Below the pieces are notes generated by a model. It saw only the letters and a program-made list of their open reading frames with translations. It ran no database searches and had not been told where the DNA came from. A stretch of 64,000 nucleotides of DNA from Pezizomycotina sp. ARF18. Taxonomy: Eukaryota > Ascomycota. Shown piece by piece: positions 1 to 12,259 of this stretch; positions within the stretch are counted from its first letter, which is position 1; the number at the start of each line of letters is the position of its first letter. A program made the translations under genes and the position numbers. Location: positions 1 to 64,000 of the forward strand of contig AZLU01000007.1 in the NCBI GenBank assembly GCA_002224055.1, in the 5' to 3' direction.

Positions 1-3000
1 TATATAGCTATATACCCTTTTTAGGGTTAACGCCGGCTATTATAAGGAACTAGATAAGGTTAATATTATACTTTTATACCTAGAAGGTATGGCGTTAAAA
101 TAGTCTAGGAGCTATTAAGAGAAGTAGATAAGAAATGGAATACCGCCGAAGGAACTTAAATTATTTATAATACTCTTAGGAGCGCTTAAAACCTAATTCG
201 AAAAGATTAATAAGACTAAAAAAGCGGCGGACGCGTTACTAATAATTATATAGAAAGGATCTTATAGCTAATACGTAATAAAATTCTAAATACTAGCTAT
301 AAAACTCCTAGACTAGTTATTAAGTATATTAGTACGTATATTTAACAGGATTAAAAAAAAGGTAAAGTACTCCTTAGTAGCGATAGGGATAATATATAAA
401 AAAAACCTATAGAAACTAATCGTAGTAGCGGTAAAATAGATAATGACCTATAGAAAGCGGAGATATGCTAGTTATAAGGAAGCTAGATAAGCTACGCCTA
501 TAGAAATAAGAGAACCTATACGGCCTATAGCCTATAGAGTTAGGCGCGCTAATAACTATAAAAGAAAAGACCTAAAGAAAGAAAAGGGTAAATACTATAT
601 ATATGGTACTAAAGAATATATATAAAATACGTATACAGATCTTAACGCCTTAAAAAAGTAGTAATCGGGTAGACTATAAAAGAAAAACGCTAGATTATAA
701 TAAGACTATAAAAGAGCGGAAAGAAAGTAGAGAAGATAACTTAATAGATTTAAGTAAATTAAAAGTAAAAAATAGAATAAATAACGATAAATAGCGGTCG
801 CCTACTTAGCTAACTATATCCTAAAGATCCCGTAGAGGTAGTCGACGTCTTTAAAAGAATAAGTAGAGACTCGCTTAATTAGTAACCCTAGTAAGCCTTA
901 AAGATAATAAATAGACTACTACCGCCTATATTTAACACTAATTTTATAATTAGACCTAAATTAGTATAGTTATAAGGTAAAATAGTAGTATAGTCTATAG
1001 TAGATAGCGGAATATCTTCTTTATTTATCTTAGAAATCTTTATTAAAAAAATAGATTTCTACTCCTAAAATATATAAAACGATCCCCCTCTAGAGCGTTA
1101 ACGGCGAGTTAATATATAAGGCGGTATAACTTACTTTATAACGTTAATATTAATAAAAATAGGGAATTACTAAGAAACTCTAGTATTTACGTTATCTCGA
1201 GTAATCGCTATAACGTAATCCTAGAAATCCCATAGCTAAGAAAGTACTACTAGCTATAGATTAGTAAGAGAATACTCTAGTCTTACTAAAAACCGCTCTA
1301 AAAAAACTAAAAGGAAGTATAGTAGGCGTAAAAAAGGCTAATAAATAAATATAGTAGAAAGCGTACCGCCTCCGCTAATTAATAGACGATAAAGGCTACG
1401 AAAGCGATAATATAACTATTATTATATTTAACGAGGTAGATTACTTTATATCCCCTTTTAAAAGTAGCTATAATTAAAATAATTAATTAGGTAAAGGATA
1501 AAAAAGATAAGCCTATTATAGTCCTAGCTACGTATAAAAATTCTAGTAACTCTTCTAGAAAAAGATAGCTAATAAGTTACTAGACTACTAACCGTAAGAC
1601 TATAATTATTATTAAAGACGGAAAGTAACTACCGTATTAGCCCTATATACCGCTAATAGAGTAAGAACTAAAGATATTACGTAAATACTTAGTAGAAAAT
1701 TTAGCTAGGGATTTTATTAGATCTTTAATATTATTAGCGGGGCGCTAATACTATTTATAAAGAAAGATAGAGGGCTTCGTTTATATGTAGACTACCGTAG
1801 CCTTAATAAGATTACTAAAAGAATTAGTACGCGCTTCTATTAATAAAGAGCTTATAGATAGGTTTAGAAGGGCTAAGTACTTTACTAAGCTTAACCTTTA
1901 AAATACCTATAACCTTATTAGAATCGCTAAAGGAGAGAAGTAGAAGACCGCTTTTCTATACTAGATATAGTATTTTAAGTACTACGTTATACTATTTAGC
2001 CTAACTAACGCGTCGGTATCCTTTTAATCGTTAATAAATAAGGTTCTATAACCTTACTTAGATAGATTTATTATAGTCTACTTAGACGATATTAATATAC
2101 TTATTAACGCTAAAAGGAGTATAAGAGGTACGTAAAAAAGGTACTAAAAAAACTTTAAAAGAACTCCCTATATATTAAAGGGAAGAAATATATATTTATA
2201 TAAAAAAGTAGATTTTCTAGGCGCTATAGTAGGTAAAGATAGTATTAAAATAGATTCTAGTAAGATAAAAGTAGTATAAAGCTAGCCTAAACTAGCGAAT
2301 CTAATAGAATTATAAATATTCTTAGGATTTATAAATTTTTATTAGCGGTTTATACCTAGGTATAGCTAGATCTATTTCCTCCTAACGAGTAAATAAAAAA
2401 AGATATTATATTTTATATAAGATAAAACTATAAAAAACGCGATAAAGAAGCTAAAACGAGTATTTAAAAGTATAGATTAGGACTATATTAAGCTTCTTTA
2501 AACTATCTAAGTAAATAATTATCGAAACTAACGCGTTAGATTTTAGTTATAGCTACGTACGTCTCGTAGAGATAAGATAATAGAAGTTTTTAGCCTATAG
2601 CCTTCTACAGTAGAAAGATATCCTCGGTAAAAAGAAATTATAAGATCTATAATAAAGAACTCCTAGCTATAAAAAAGGCGTTTTAAGAATAAGAGTTTAT
2701 TTATTAGGCGTAAGCTTTAAAGTCGTAGTATACTCTAATTATAAAAACCTAGAGTATTTTACTATAACTAAAGCGTTAAATAGCCGTTAAGCTCGCTAGT
2801 CTAAATAACTAGCGGAGTTTAACTTTATAATCTAATACTACCCTAAAGCTAAAATAAGATAATAGACGCGTTATTAAGAAAGGCGGACTACGTACTAAAA
2901 ATAAAGAAAAGCGTATTAAAGCGCCGCTTTTACTATAGCCAGAATAAATCCTTATAACGATAAATTAACCCCCCGACGAAAACCCTATAGAAGTAATCCT

Positions 3001-4340
3001 ATTCTTATACGAAAAAATCTAGAGGGTATATAAGAAGAATAAAGAAGCTATAAAAGTTCTTAAGGCACTATAAAAAGGAACCGAGAAGAAGTAGATAAAG
3101 GGCTTTAAACGCTAGAAGATAGCCTACTACTCTTTAAGAACGCGTCTACGTACCGCGGAACGCGGAATTATAGAGAACGGTAATAAAAAGGTATATATAA
3201 CCTATTAAGCGGTTATTTTTAAAATCGCTAGAACTACGGAGCTACTAGCGAGCGCTACTTCTTTTTTAAGAATAGGCTATATAGTAGCGAAGTATATTAC
3301 TAGCTACCCTACTTACTAGATAAATAAGATAATATATAAAATTAGAACGAATTATAACTTCTACCTATACCCGTACGGCCCTAGAGCTTAATATATAGAC
3401 TTTATTATTAGACTACCCCCGGCTACCGATTTAGCTCTTTTTAAACTCTCTATTATAACGCTATACTTATAGTAGTAGATAGACTAACGAAGTACGCGCG
3501 CTATATACTATATAAAAAAAAGGCGGATAGCGAAACGCTCGCTCGCCTATTTATAACGTATATAGTAGCTAACTACGGCCTTTTAGACGATATTACTATA
3601 GATTAAAGTACTATATTCTCTTTAAAATTTACTAGAAGCCTAATAGAGTATACGGGTATACGTTAGTAATTATTAACGGTATTTTACCTCTAGACTAATA
3701 GATAAACTAAGCGCTAGATTAGACGTTAGAGTAGTATCTACGCGTATATTATACCTATAAATAGGATAACTAGGTCGACCTACTTCTACTAGCTTAGTTC
3801 GCGTATAATAACTTAAAATAGACCTTAACTTAATTTATACCCTTCTTTATAAACTAAGAATAGTACCTAAGATAGTTCGCGGATTAAGACCCGATAATTA
3901 ACGCTTAGCGATAGAGGAACTAGTAAAGCGCGTATAAAGTACGTACGACGCGCTTAAGAGATAACTATTAAAAGAGTAAAAATAATAGAAGCGAGTTACC
4001 GATTAGAAAAGAGCGCCGACGCGACCTTTAAAATTAGAGAAAGGGTATAGCTAAAGTATAAATATATTAAGACGAAGCGGCCTAGTAAAAAACTAGATAA
4101 GAAGTTTTTAGGCCCCTTTAAAATTACGAAATAAATTAACCCGGTAGTATATAAGCTAGTATACCCTCTAAGATAAAGATCTATAATATCTTTCTACATA
4201 TCTCTACTACGTAAGATTAATATTAGTAAATAATACGATACGCTAAATAAGAATTATATATAATAGACGGCAAGGAGGAATAGAAGTAAAAAAAGATTTT
4301 AACGTATAGGCCGGAAAAAAACGCCTTAAAAAGGGTACTA
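1..4340 (+). mobile_element. Ty3/gypsy chromovirus fossil, RIP-mutated, runs off the left edge
   Basis: Degenerate plus-strand traces of a gypsy pol polyprotein occur in the family's order. A reverse-transcriptase core resembling VYLDDI lies near 2070-2100, an RNase H end resembling YHP near 2830, an integrase core resembling SIDFI..DLPP near 3390-3430 followed by VVVDRLTKYARY near 3470, an integrase tail resembling SLLRK near 4190-4215, and a possible chromodomain start (ILTYR) near 4300. RT, RNase H, integrase order plus the chromodomain-like tail fits the chromovirus clade. CpA and TpG are almost absent and TpA is in excess, as RIP leaves it. The element is heavily broken, with dozens of interruptions. 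The gag end and left LTR lie at or beyond the window start. Its age cannot be read from the divergence, because RIP acts within a sexual cycle. Confidence 0.85.
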
Positions 4341-6216
4341 AGGCTTAAATATTAAATATACGTACGCTAGAAGAGCTAAGACAATATTTATAATACGTAA
4401 AAGCTAAAAGCCTACTTATATATACTTAAGATAAATTAGAAAAATTTAAAGAAAAAATAAAAAAGGACTAAATTAAAATACGTTATTATAAAATATATAA
4501 AAAAAAAAAAAAAAAAAAAAAGGAAGAATAAAAACCGCGAGCTAACCACCGGTAAGATAATAAGTACGATAAACTAGAGTACCGTCTACCTAAAGACTAG
4601 CTACCGTAGTAGTACGCTTAAGCTCGCGATTTAAGGACCCGGGAGACGACTAGGAGGACGATAGGTATAAACGGCTAGGCGCGGTTAATAGTTATAAAAG
4701 TAAATATTACCGACTTACTACTCTAGGCCGCTAGACGATTACCCTACGCGGGTACTATCTACCTAGAAGGTCCGCGCGGCCCTAGGGGACCTATAGGACT
4801 AGGCGCGCCATTTTATTATAATACTTACGATAGCTACGCTCGCCGCGTTTACCGCGTATACCGTCGGCCTCGTTAGCCCCGTTTTACTATCCGCCTCGTC
4901 TAGACCTAGATAGCCGCGATAGCTACGCTCGCCGCGCTTACCCCGTTTATTATTGGTACCGTTCTCGCTATCTATACCGTCCTTACTATCGTTACCGTTA
5001 ATACTAGGGGGACCTTAAGCGCCTTATAGACTAATAAGAAGTTAAATAACGGCCGGATCCTAAAAAAACGCTTTAGAAGGCGTTCTAGAGGGCCGCGTAA
5101 AGGCTAATAACCTAGCTAAAGATAAAGTTTACTTACCTGAATTAGGCTGCTATAGCTTAGAAAAAAGCTAGGAAAGCGAAGTTTATAAGAGGACTAGCGT
5201 TAGGATTTACGTTAAGACTATTAGGATTTTTACGGATTACCGATGAGGGGAAGCTCTACTATGACCGCTTATTATACCTATTTGTAGAATAAAATAATTA
5301 CCGGTACTAGGGTTAATACTAGCGCTATTATATTAGTCGACTATTATACCGTTAATAGTAACGGGATTACGCGGGCGGTTAGCGCCCTCTTACGGGAGTT
5401 ACTAGGTATTATTATACTAGGAAGTATAGGGATAGAAAACGAGGTAATTATACCGTTAGTACCGATAATAAAGATACCTAAAAAAAGATATAGTTAATAG
5501 AAGGTTATATAGCGCGTAAAATATAAGTAAAAGTTAAATAAATATACTTACAGAAGCTATATGGGTAGCGCGTAGAAATATAACGACTATACCTATTATA
5601 GCCGTTTATATAATAATAGGGCTCGTTATAGTCTTAATAGTTAATATAAGTAACGGCGATAAGGAAACCTCTAACTATTATTCGCGCTTTATTATGGGAG
5701 ATAAGCGCTATAGAGGGACGGGGAACTATATTAAAAAGTAGGCGAAGGCGGAAAGTAAGAGGGGGTAGGAGAGTAAGCGTTATATAAGAATCTAGAAAGT
5801 TACGAAGTTAGTTAAGATCTAGATAAATAAGATAGAAGGATAAAATAGAAGAATAAAGGATGGAAATCTTAAGCGGCGCGTAGGAGCTACTTATAAAAAT
5901 AAAGAGTATAATATATCGCGCAGCTAGAAAAAGAAGTTCTAAAAACTATAGAACCCGCGATAAAAGCTTTTATAGAATTATTAAAATTTTATTTTAAATA
6001 GTAAAACGCTAAAACTAAATATCGTATAATACTATTATCTACGTAAAACACGCTATCTCCGCGCCGCGTCGACGCGTATACCTAAGAAATATATAGAGAA
6101 AGTATAAATAACGGCTAGGCTAATATTAAAAGGACGGTAAAACGCGCGATATCGACGAAAGAAAAATAGAAAAGTACGGAGATAGCGCCTCGCGAGATCT
6201 CGGCCCTAGGGGGGGG
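4341..6216. other. RIP-affected non-coding stretch, probably the 3' part of the gypsy element
   Basis: TpA-rich and CpA/TpG-poor like the gypsy region to its left, and it ends in a purine run just before a probable LTR, so it is most simply the 3' internal part of the same element. A 23-base A run lies at 4499-4521. GC-rich islands with repeated CGATAGCTACGCTCGCCGCG (near 4830 and 4910) break the AT background. I see no recognisable protein on either strand. It could also be a nested or unrelated repeat. Confidence 0.4.
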
Positions 6217-6545
6217 TACTATTATAATAATAGGGCGGCATCCGCTTATACCGTATATAATAATATAGATCCCTACCCATAGTAGTAGGGGCGGCTTACC
6301 GCCCTACTAGCTACCCTATAGACTCTTACGCGGCTAGTAAGTAGACTCCGAGAATAGCTAGCCCTACTACGCTACTAATATATGTATATAATGCCTAGTA
6401 CGCCTAGTATAGGCCCCTTATAGGCTAATCTTAGTCCTATATACCCTATAGCTGTCGTAGTAGTGCCCTACTACCCGCTTCTAGAGATCCGCCCCTACGC
6501 TTGGCATTAGTACGAGCAGCGTGTGATACCGGCGCTATCTCTATA
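6217..6545 (+). repeat. Probable right LTR of the gypsy fossil
   Basis: A run AGGGGGGG at 6209-6216 looks like a polypurine tract. It is followed by TACTATTATAATAATAGG, where TG at the LTR edge would have become TA by RIP. A TATA-like ATATGTATATAATG lies near 6380. The left LTR is outside the window, so the end near 6545 is only estimated from the change in composition. Confidence 0.4.
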
Positions 6546-7955
6546 ATTAAATTAAATCTTAAATCCTTTTTTATTATTAGCGTTAATTATAAGATTAAAC
6601 GCTTATAGGTAGTAGTACTATATATAGCTATATTTACCGTATATATAGTATTATACTCTTTATATAATATACTTTATAGTAGCGCGCCTTATTAGCTACT
6701 ACGGCTATTAAATTTTCTACGGCTATAATCTTTTTTAGAGGGCGTCCGCGCTATTTTAATACGTTTTATTTTTTTTATTACTATTAGTATTTATATTATT
6801 ATTAGTATTCTTATTACTAGCGCTTATTTTATTACTATATAGGCTATTATTATTATTTTTATTCTTTTTCTAATACGGTTTATATTAGCGCTAGATTTAT
6901 CATACGTAAATTTTTATACTTTTTAACGTACTTTTTCTTAGCTTAGTAGGCTTATTATTTATTTAAGATTTATCATAACGTCTTCTACTACTATTAGTAA
7001 CGTAATAGAGAATAATACGGTATTATTAACTTAGATAATTTTTTTAAAATATTCTCGATAAGCTATTATTATAGAGTCCTAAGTTAAGAGCCTTTAGTTT
7101 TATCTATTATTTTTTTACGCGGTTAATATACGTATATATAGTATTATCGTTTTTCTATATATATTTATTAGTTAAAGTTCTAATATTTACCGATTTACCT
7201 TATTATTTATAAAGTTTATAGATTTAAGGGCTATCTAAACGCCTACGCCCTTTATTTATTAGCGTTAAAGTAATAAATCACTTATTTTTACCGCGGAAAT
7301 AATAAGTATTATTACCGTATTATAACGAGCTTTTTCGTCTTATTAAGCTTTTTATCTAAGGTCTTAGATTTTACGATAGTATCGGCGAGCTTTAATATAC
7401 GTAGTTTTATAAGTATACGTCTTTTTTAGAGTAGCTAGTCGCTACTTTACTTAAATAGCGGGATAGGATTATAGTAATTACTTATTATACGATATTAGAT
7501 AGCTTAGGTATACTTAGTACTATATAGTAGGTATCTTCTATTAAATTAGCGGGCCGTAATATTAGGATTATTTATTCTACTATAGCTAAGCGTACTTATA
7601 ATATTTCGCGATAGCGCGATAGGCGGTAAGATAAGAATAGAGTTATTCTTTAAGAATATACTACGTTATAAGCTTCGCGACGTTACTATCTAAGATCTAG
7701 ATTATCGTTTTAAGATAGCGCGGGATATAGCTATTACTTTTTATAATATAATTATTACTACTATATAGGATAAAGATTAAAATTATTAATTATATAAAGA
7801 ATAAAACTATCTATCAAAGGTAGTATCCTACCGTTTATATATAAAATAAATCCTATATAAAATAAATCTTTACGATATTAATATCTTCGTATCGATATAT
7901 ACCGTTTATTATAGAGCTCGGCCGAGGTCGGTCGATATATAGCGCTACGGGTAAT
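6546..7955. repeat. Unassigned RIP-mutated repeat
   Basis: Very AT-rich DNA with CpA and TpG almost absent up to about 7955, after which both become normal within a few tens of bases. RIP needs a duplicated target, so this was once a repeat. I read both strands and found no transposase, pol or LTR signature I could defend; a DNA transposon on the minus strand is possible but unproven. Confidence 0.5.
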
Positions 7956-8334
7956 TCTCGATGTATTCGTGTCGTTTGATGTTCGTTTACTACTTATATC
8001 CAACATATATGATATGTTATATCACCAAACTACTTAAGTGCTTTTACCTTAAATCGTAATCTCATTATACTTCTGTAGTTGGTTCAGTATGGCAATACCT
8101 CAACCCATTTCCACTATTAAATATCGTATTGCGCGCTGAATTTTAATATTCCATATTTTCCACCGTTCTCTAACACCAATTAAAAAAATAAAAGATACTG
8201 TTCTCTATCAAGAAATGCTTACTAGTACATATCAAGCGATACATATCAAGAAATCACCTCCGTAAGCCATTCGTCGAGGTGCCCTTCCAATCTCTTCTGG
8301 CTACTGAACCCCGCATAGGTTGACGGGCGGCGCC
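7956..8334. other. Intergenic, upstream of the first F-box copy
   Basis: Ordinary base composition resumes here, with CpA and TpG present. No coding signal is seen. It holds the presumed promoter of the F-box copy at 8335, but I see no clear TATA box. Confidence 0.4.
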
Positions 8335-9107
8335 ATGCCTCGTCCCGATATGCCGCGCGAGCTCTGGCTCGAAATATTCTCCTACCTCGACTACGAAACC
8401 CTCAAAGCCATCCTCCAATTCTGCAAGCAATGCCACAACCTGATAACACCACTCGTCCCAAACCCGACCACCGCCGGAAAGCAATAGACGTCACCCTCTT
8501 CAGAGCCTACCCGCAACCATACGACGCCGTCCACAAGAGCGTTTTCAACTACGATCTCCACCCGATCCTCAAAAGGCACTTCGCCTTCAAAGACGGCTAC
8601 TGCGACGTCTCCACCGCCGCCACCCGAAGCCGGAAGGCTACACTTTTACGGCCTCGGATGCACCAGCAAAGCTTTGGAATTCACAAAGCGTTCACGTACT
8701 ACGAAGAAATACGCACTTTCGCGGTTGAATTATTCGAAGACGCCAGGCGCCTCAAGCTTTGGTCTACGCAAAAGGCAATTCCAGTTTTGTACGAGTACTC
8801 AACGGCGCCCGCGATTTCTCAGCTGGGGTTAGCCTCAAGTTCGGTCCGACGGGGAAGGAGCGGGTACACCTGTACGGCGTGCCCGCGTCCGCCCCCGTGA
8901 GCGTCCGCTTGATGTTCTACTACGGTATCTTCGAGCTGCATATTTTCTGGGTCTCAGTCATCAGGAACATGAGGACGGTCAATTCCAGGGCTTTGTTGAG
9001 TAGCTTAGGGAGAGCGTTAGGATGATGAAGAGGTTATGAACATGGAGGACGAGTGGACGGTTGCGTGGATTAGCAGCATTGAGGATAGGATTGCTAAGGC
9101 CATCTGA
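8335..9107 (+). pseudogene. F-box family copy 1
   Basis: This copy shows the full family plan. The ATG at 8335 opens MPRPDMPRELWLEIFSYLDY, an F-box of about 40 residues with ETLKAIL..CKQC after it. The next blocks lie in another frame: DVTLFRAYP, DLHPILKRHF, FKDGY and FTYYEEIRTF. The ENATSPA block is decayed here to a YEYSTAPAI-like string near 8800. The C-terminal part changes frame again (SLKFGPTGKERVHLYG, then FELHIFWVSVIRNM) and ends with DEWTVAWISSIEDRIAKAI and TGA at 9107. Two or more frameshifts break it. F-box proteins bind Skp1 in SCF ubiquitin ligases; that role is inferred. It is tail-to-tail with copy 2. Confidence 0.8.
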
Positions 9108-9599
9108 AAGTTCCGATTACGCTTGGTTTTAATAGAAAGTTTCCTAATAGTGATGTGTATATAGGCTACAGGTGTATTGGATTATTAAGGCGATAGGCTA
9201 TGTATTCAGATTCCCATGAGAGGTGAATAACTAATATTAAAGATGCGCGATTTTATTGGAGTCTTCCGTCTGTTCAAGCACTATTTTAACTTCCAGGAGT
9301 CAGATAAGCCTGCGCGTCAAGCTTGCTTTACCCCTCAAGCCTTAAGAAGTTAGGACACGGGCTTGATTCTCTGTGTCTAGATTAGAGATATTATTGATAG
9401 GTTGTGTTAAGAAGTACTACTAGAAACATCGAATTGGCCTTTACTTCTATGGAGTAACAAGAGAATACGGATAAGTACAACAACGGGATACATCAAACGA
9501 TTTAGCAGGGTCTTGTAGTACCCAATGACAGCCATACAAACGCGAAGGGCATGGAATGAAACTGGGAACTTAACTTGTATGTGAAAAAAAAAAAAAAAC
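9108..9599. other. Convergent intergenic region between F-box copies 1 and 2
   Basis: Separates the 3' ends of two opposed family copies. A 14-base A run lies near 9583-9596. I see no gene and no clear terminator beyond AT-rich stretches. Confidence 0.35.
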
Positions 9600-10438
9600 A
9601 GTTTGATGAAGAATGGTATAGCAACCGACTTTCTATATGCTGCTTACCGAAGCCCTTCAAGTTGACGTTGTCTCTCGTCGAGACCTTCGTGGAGATATTT
9701 TTGATCGTATCCCTCCCATATCTTCGCCACGTACCTATCCTCCATCAAATGCCAGTCGCGTTTCGACTCTCTAGAACTCCCTGATAGAAGGCGTGAACAT
9801 GCTCCGCCTGTTAACGGGCGGAAGAAATACGAGTTCTTGCCAGAATCTTATCAGGTGCAAGTATCCGGTATGAAAAATCGTCTCCACCGAGATACCCAAA
9901 GATCCAGGTGGCGTAGTGACTAACAACGGCGTTGCGCCTCCCAAAACTGTAGACGATCGTCAAGTCGCGCAAGTTGGGAGACGTCGCGCTTTCGTCAAAT
10001 ATCTTCCAGAGGCCGGCGGAATCGCGTAGTTCGGAAGGCGAGAGTGGAGCTCCTCGGCAAAGCGGCTTATCTCCTCATAGAGCGTGAACGACTTGAAGAT
10101 TTTCGAGGCCGGTATGCGGACAATTTTCATGTACTTTTTTCTTGCAAAATTCGCAGCCCCTTCGTCTGTTGTCCGTCTCGGAGGATGCAGTGTTTTCCGA
10201 GGAATGGGTGAAGCTTTTGCTGATCGGCGTCTCTTATTCCGTTTCGCTTTTCATCCGGGTAGACTCGGAACAAGGTGATATCCAACTTGGTGCGATGCGA
10301 GCCGTCCCTGACCCAGGAGCCACAGGAGAGCAGTGATGAGAAATGCTTGCAGGAAGCGCGGACGGCTTGAAGAGTCGAGTAGTCGAGCTCGGAGAAGATG
10401 ATCACCCATAGCTCTGGAAGGAGACGGGGCCTCGTCAT
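9600..10438 (-). pseudogene. F-box family copy 2
   Basis: The ATG at 10438 gives MTRPRLLPELWVIIFSELDY, a good F-box start, followed by STLQAVRASCKHFSSLL, KLDITLFRVYPDEK and KLHPFLGKHCILRDG in one frame to about 10150. Frame then changes. One frame holds CEFC....H..CPHTGL, similar to the CAFC....CKHSGL of copy 4; another continues with FKSFTLYEEISRFAEEL. The core block reads DESATSPNLRDLTI near 9980. A further shift is needed to reach the tail FYQGVLESRNATG and WWRIGTWRRYGRDT. At least two frameshifts. It is head-to-head with copy 3, about 650 bp apart. The end near 9600 is approximate. Confidence 0.8.
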
Positions 10439-11087
10439 TCGGGGGGGGTATTTGTGATTTGGCGTCTTTTTGATTGTCTTGGAGAAGAACAGAGGGGTAA
10501 ATGATGATGAGTTTGCCTCTGCTGTTTGTTGACGGCCCAATGTAGTTGTTTTTATTTTTGCTTTATTTTTATTTCGTTGCTTTTATTTTGTTGTTTTTGT
10601 TTTTAGCACTGTATATCTGGAGTTGAGTGGCGATTTCTAGGGATTTTATGTCGCGAAGAAACAATATGACAACCACCATAGATCAAAACCTCTGTAAAGG
10701 AAACATTGCTAAATGGCCGCATGGTTTGTCAGAAGAGTGAAGCAAGCAAACCCAGAAAAGCGACCGATATCTTCATAGAGCCTGAATGGTTTGACGGTGG
10801 CGAGTTTGCATCCGCATTTGTTGGTAGTGGGAAGATAGAAATGCAATGCTTTAAATTTATTTAATGCTTTTATTTTGCTGTTTTTATCTTGCTACCTTAT
10901 TTTGTTTATTTTATTATTTGTTTTTTTATTTATTATTTTTATTTCGTTATTTTTTTTTTCCATCTTTTATCAGCCTACGACCAACTCAACCAAGTAAGTA
11001 CCTCTCGCATCACTATCAAGCCCTTCCGACGTCACGGATAATCTCAAAACTTCTCATCACGCCATTACGCTCCCTTTGATCCTCAAA
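10439..11087. promoter_or_regulatory. Shared upstream region of F-box copies 2 and 3
   Basis: A head-to-head gap of about 650 bp. It carries two long T-rich tracts on the plus strand, about 10548-10605 and 10864-10970, which share pieces such as TTTATTTCGTT and GCTTTTATTTTG. Pyrimidine tracts are common in fungal promoters, so a bidirectional promoter is plausible, but no specific operator is visible. Confidence 0.35.
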
Positions 11088-11859
11088 ATGGGAACGTACG
11101 GTCTACCGCAGGAACTGTGGATCAATGTGTTCTCCGACCTAGACTACGCAACGCTCAAGTCCCTAAAAACAGTTTGCAAGCTCTTCAACCGCCTCGTTTC
11201 TTCTACCGCGCCCGAAAAAAGAACCGACACTCAGCGATCGACGTTGCCCTCTTCAGAGATTGGCCACGGGACGACGAGCAAAAGACCAAAGAAGCGACCA
11301 ATACGAACTCCATCCGTTCCTGCTCCAATGCGGTGCCGAACTCGACGGCCGCAAGTGCAATCGCAGGCACAACCACAGCCAGAGTAGCGCCTGCTGCGAC
11401 CATAACCTTATGGTCACGAAACGTTTCCTCTACTACGACGAAATCCAGAAATTCGGAGAACTCCTCATAGCGCACGGTAAACGCATGAGAGCGAGCAAAA
11501 AGTTCTACAACCTAAACCTGCTGGAAAACGCGACGTCGCCGGCTTCCGGTTACCTAATCTTCAACTTCCAGTTCGACGGCCGCAGCAGCGACTTGAACCC
11601 TATTACGCTGAACGGAGGTGTTAAGATGTCTTGCAGGAGGGGTATTTCGGTGATGGATATGATGCACATCTGGGGGATGAGGGTTTATCAGTTCTGGGCT
11701 ATGGTTATTCTCAACATGCCGTCTCCGTGGTGGAGGACGTTCGGGCGCAGCGTGCGCGCGGATTTCGAGGCGATGAAGGCTGGGATGCCGGGGAAGATAA
11801 GGGATTCGTACCACCACGTTCTGGAGGGTGTGGAGCAGTCTATCGTTCGAGTCGAATAG
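11088..11859 (+). pseudogene. F-box family copy 3
   Basis: The ATG at 11088 gives MGTYGLPQELWINVFSDLDY and ATLKSLKTVCKLFNRLVSS. The reading then moves to a second frame (SAIDVALFRDWPRDDEQ) and to a third (YELHPFLLQCGAELDGRKC) that stays open to the TAG at 11857-11859. That third segment holds a Cys/His cluster (KCNRRHNHSQSSACCDHN), then RFLYYDEIQKF, then LLENATSPASGYLIFNF, VKMSCRRGISVMDMM, VYQFWAMVILNMP, WWRTFGRSVRADFEAMK and YHHVLEGVEQSIVRVE. Only two frame changes separate it from an intact protein of about 255 residues; one lies near the A6 run at 11215-11220. It is among the best-preserved copies and a good family reference. Confidence 0.85.
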
Positions 11860-12259
11860 ACGCGAGCGGAACGAGGTTACCATCAAGAAAACTGTTCGGA
11901 TATTTTTGCCGCGCGCTCATGTGGAATTATTACTAGAAATACGGCAAACGTTTTGCGTTATTATAATGATCATGCATAACGATCATGCAGCTGACCAGAG
12001 TTACTCATCACTAGTCAATTCAAAAGCAAAGCAACCCTGGTTCTGCCTACCCTTAACATTTGTATTTATGCTCTGTGTGCCTCTCAAACAAGCACTGCAG
12101 TATTCTATACGTAGATTTTGGCGATCAATGCCCTGCATAGATGAAGTGTTCCTTGCATGGAAGAAAGGTTAAAAACCATCTTTCTGAATAAATAGATCTT
12201 TGAGAACCGACGAGACTAACGGAGCTGTATAAAGTGATCTGACTACTACTACACCCTGT
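11860..12259. other. Convergent intergenic region between F-box copies 3 and 4
   Basis: About 400 bp between two opposed 3' ends. AT-rich; no gene or repeat recognised. Confidence 0.35.

Noticed and set aside
6546-7955. A minus-strand Fot1/pogo-type DNA transposon
   Set aside because: I could not read any helix-turn-helix or DDE motif, nor terminal inverted repeats.
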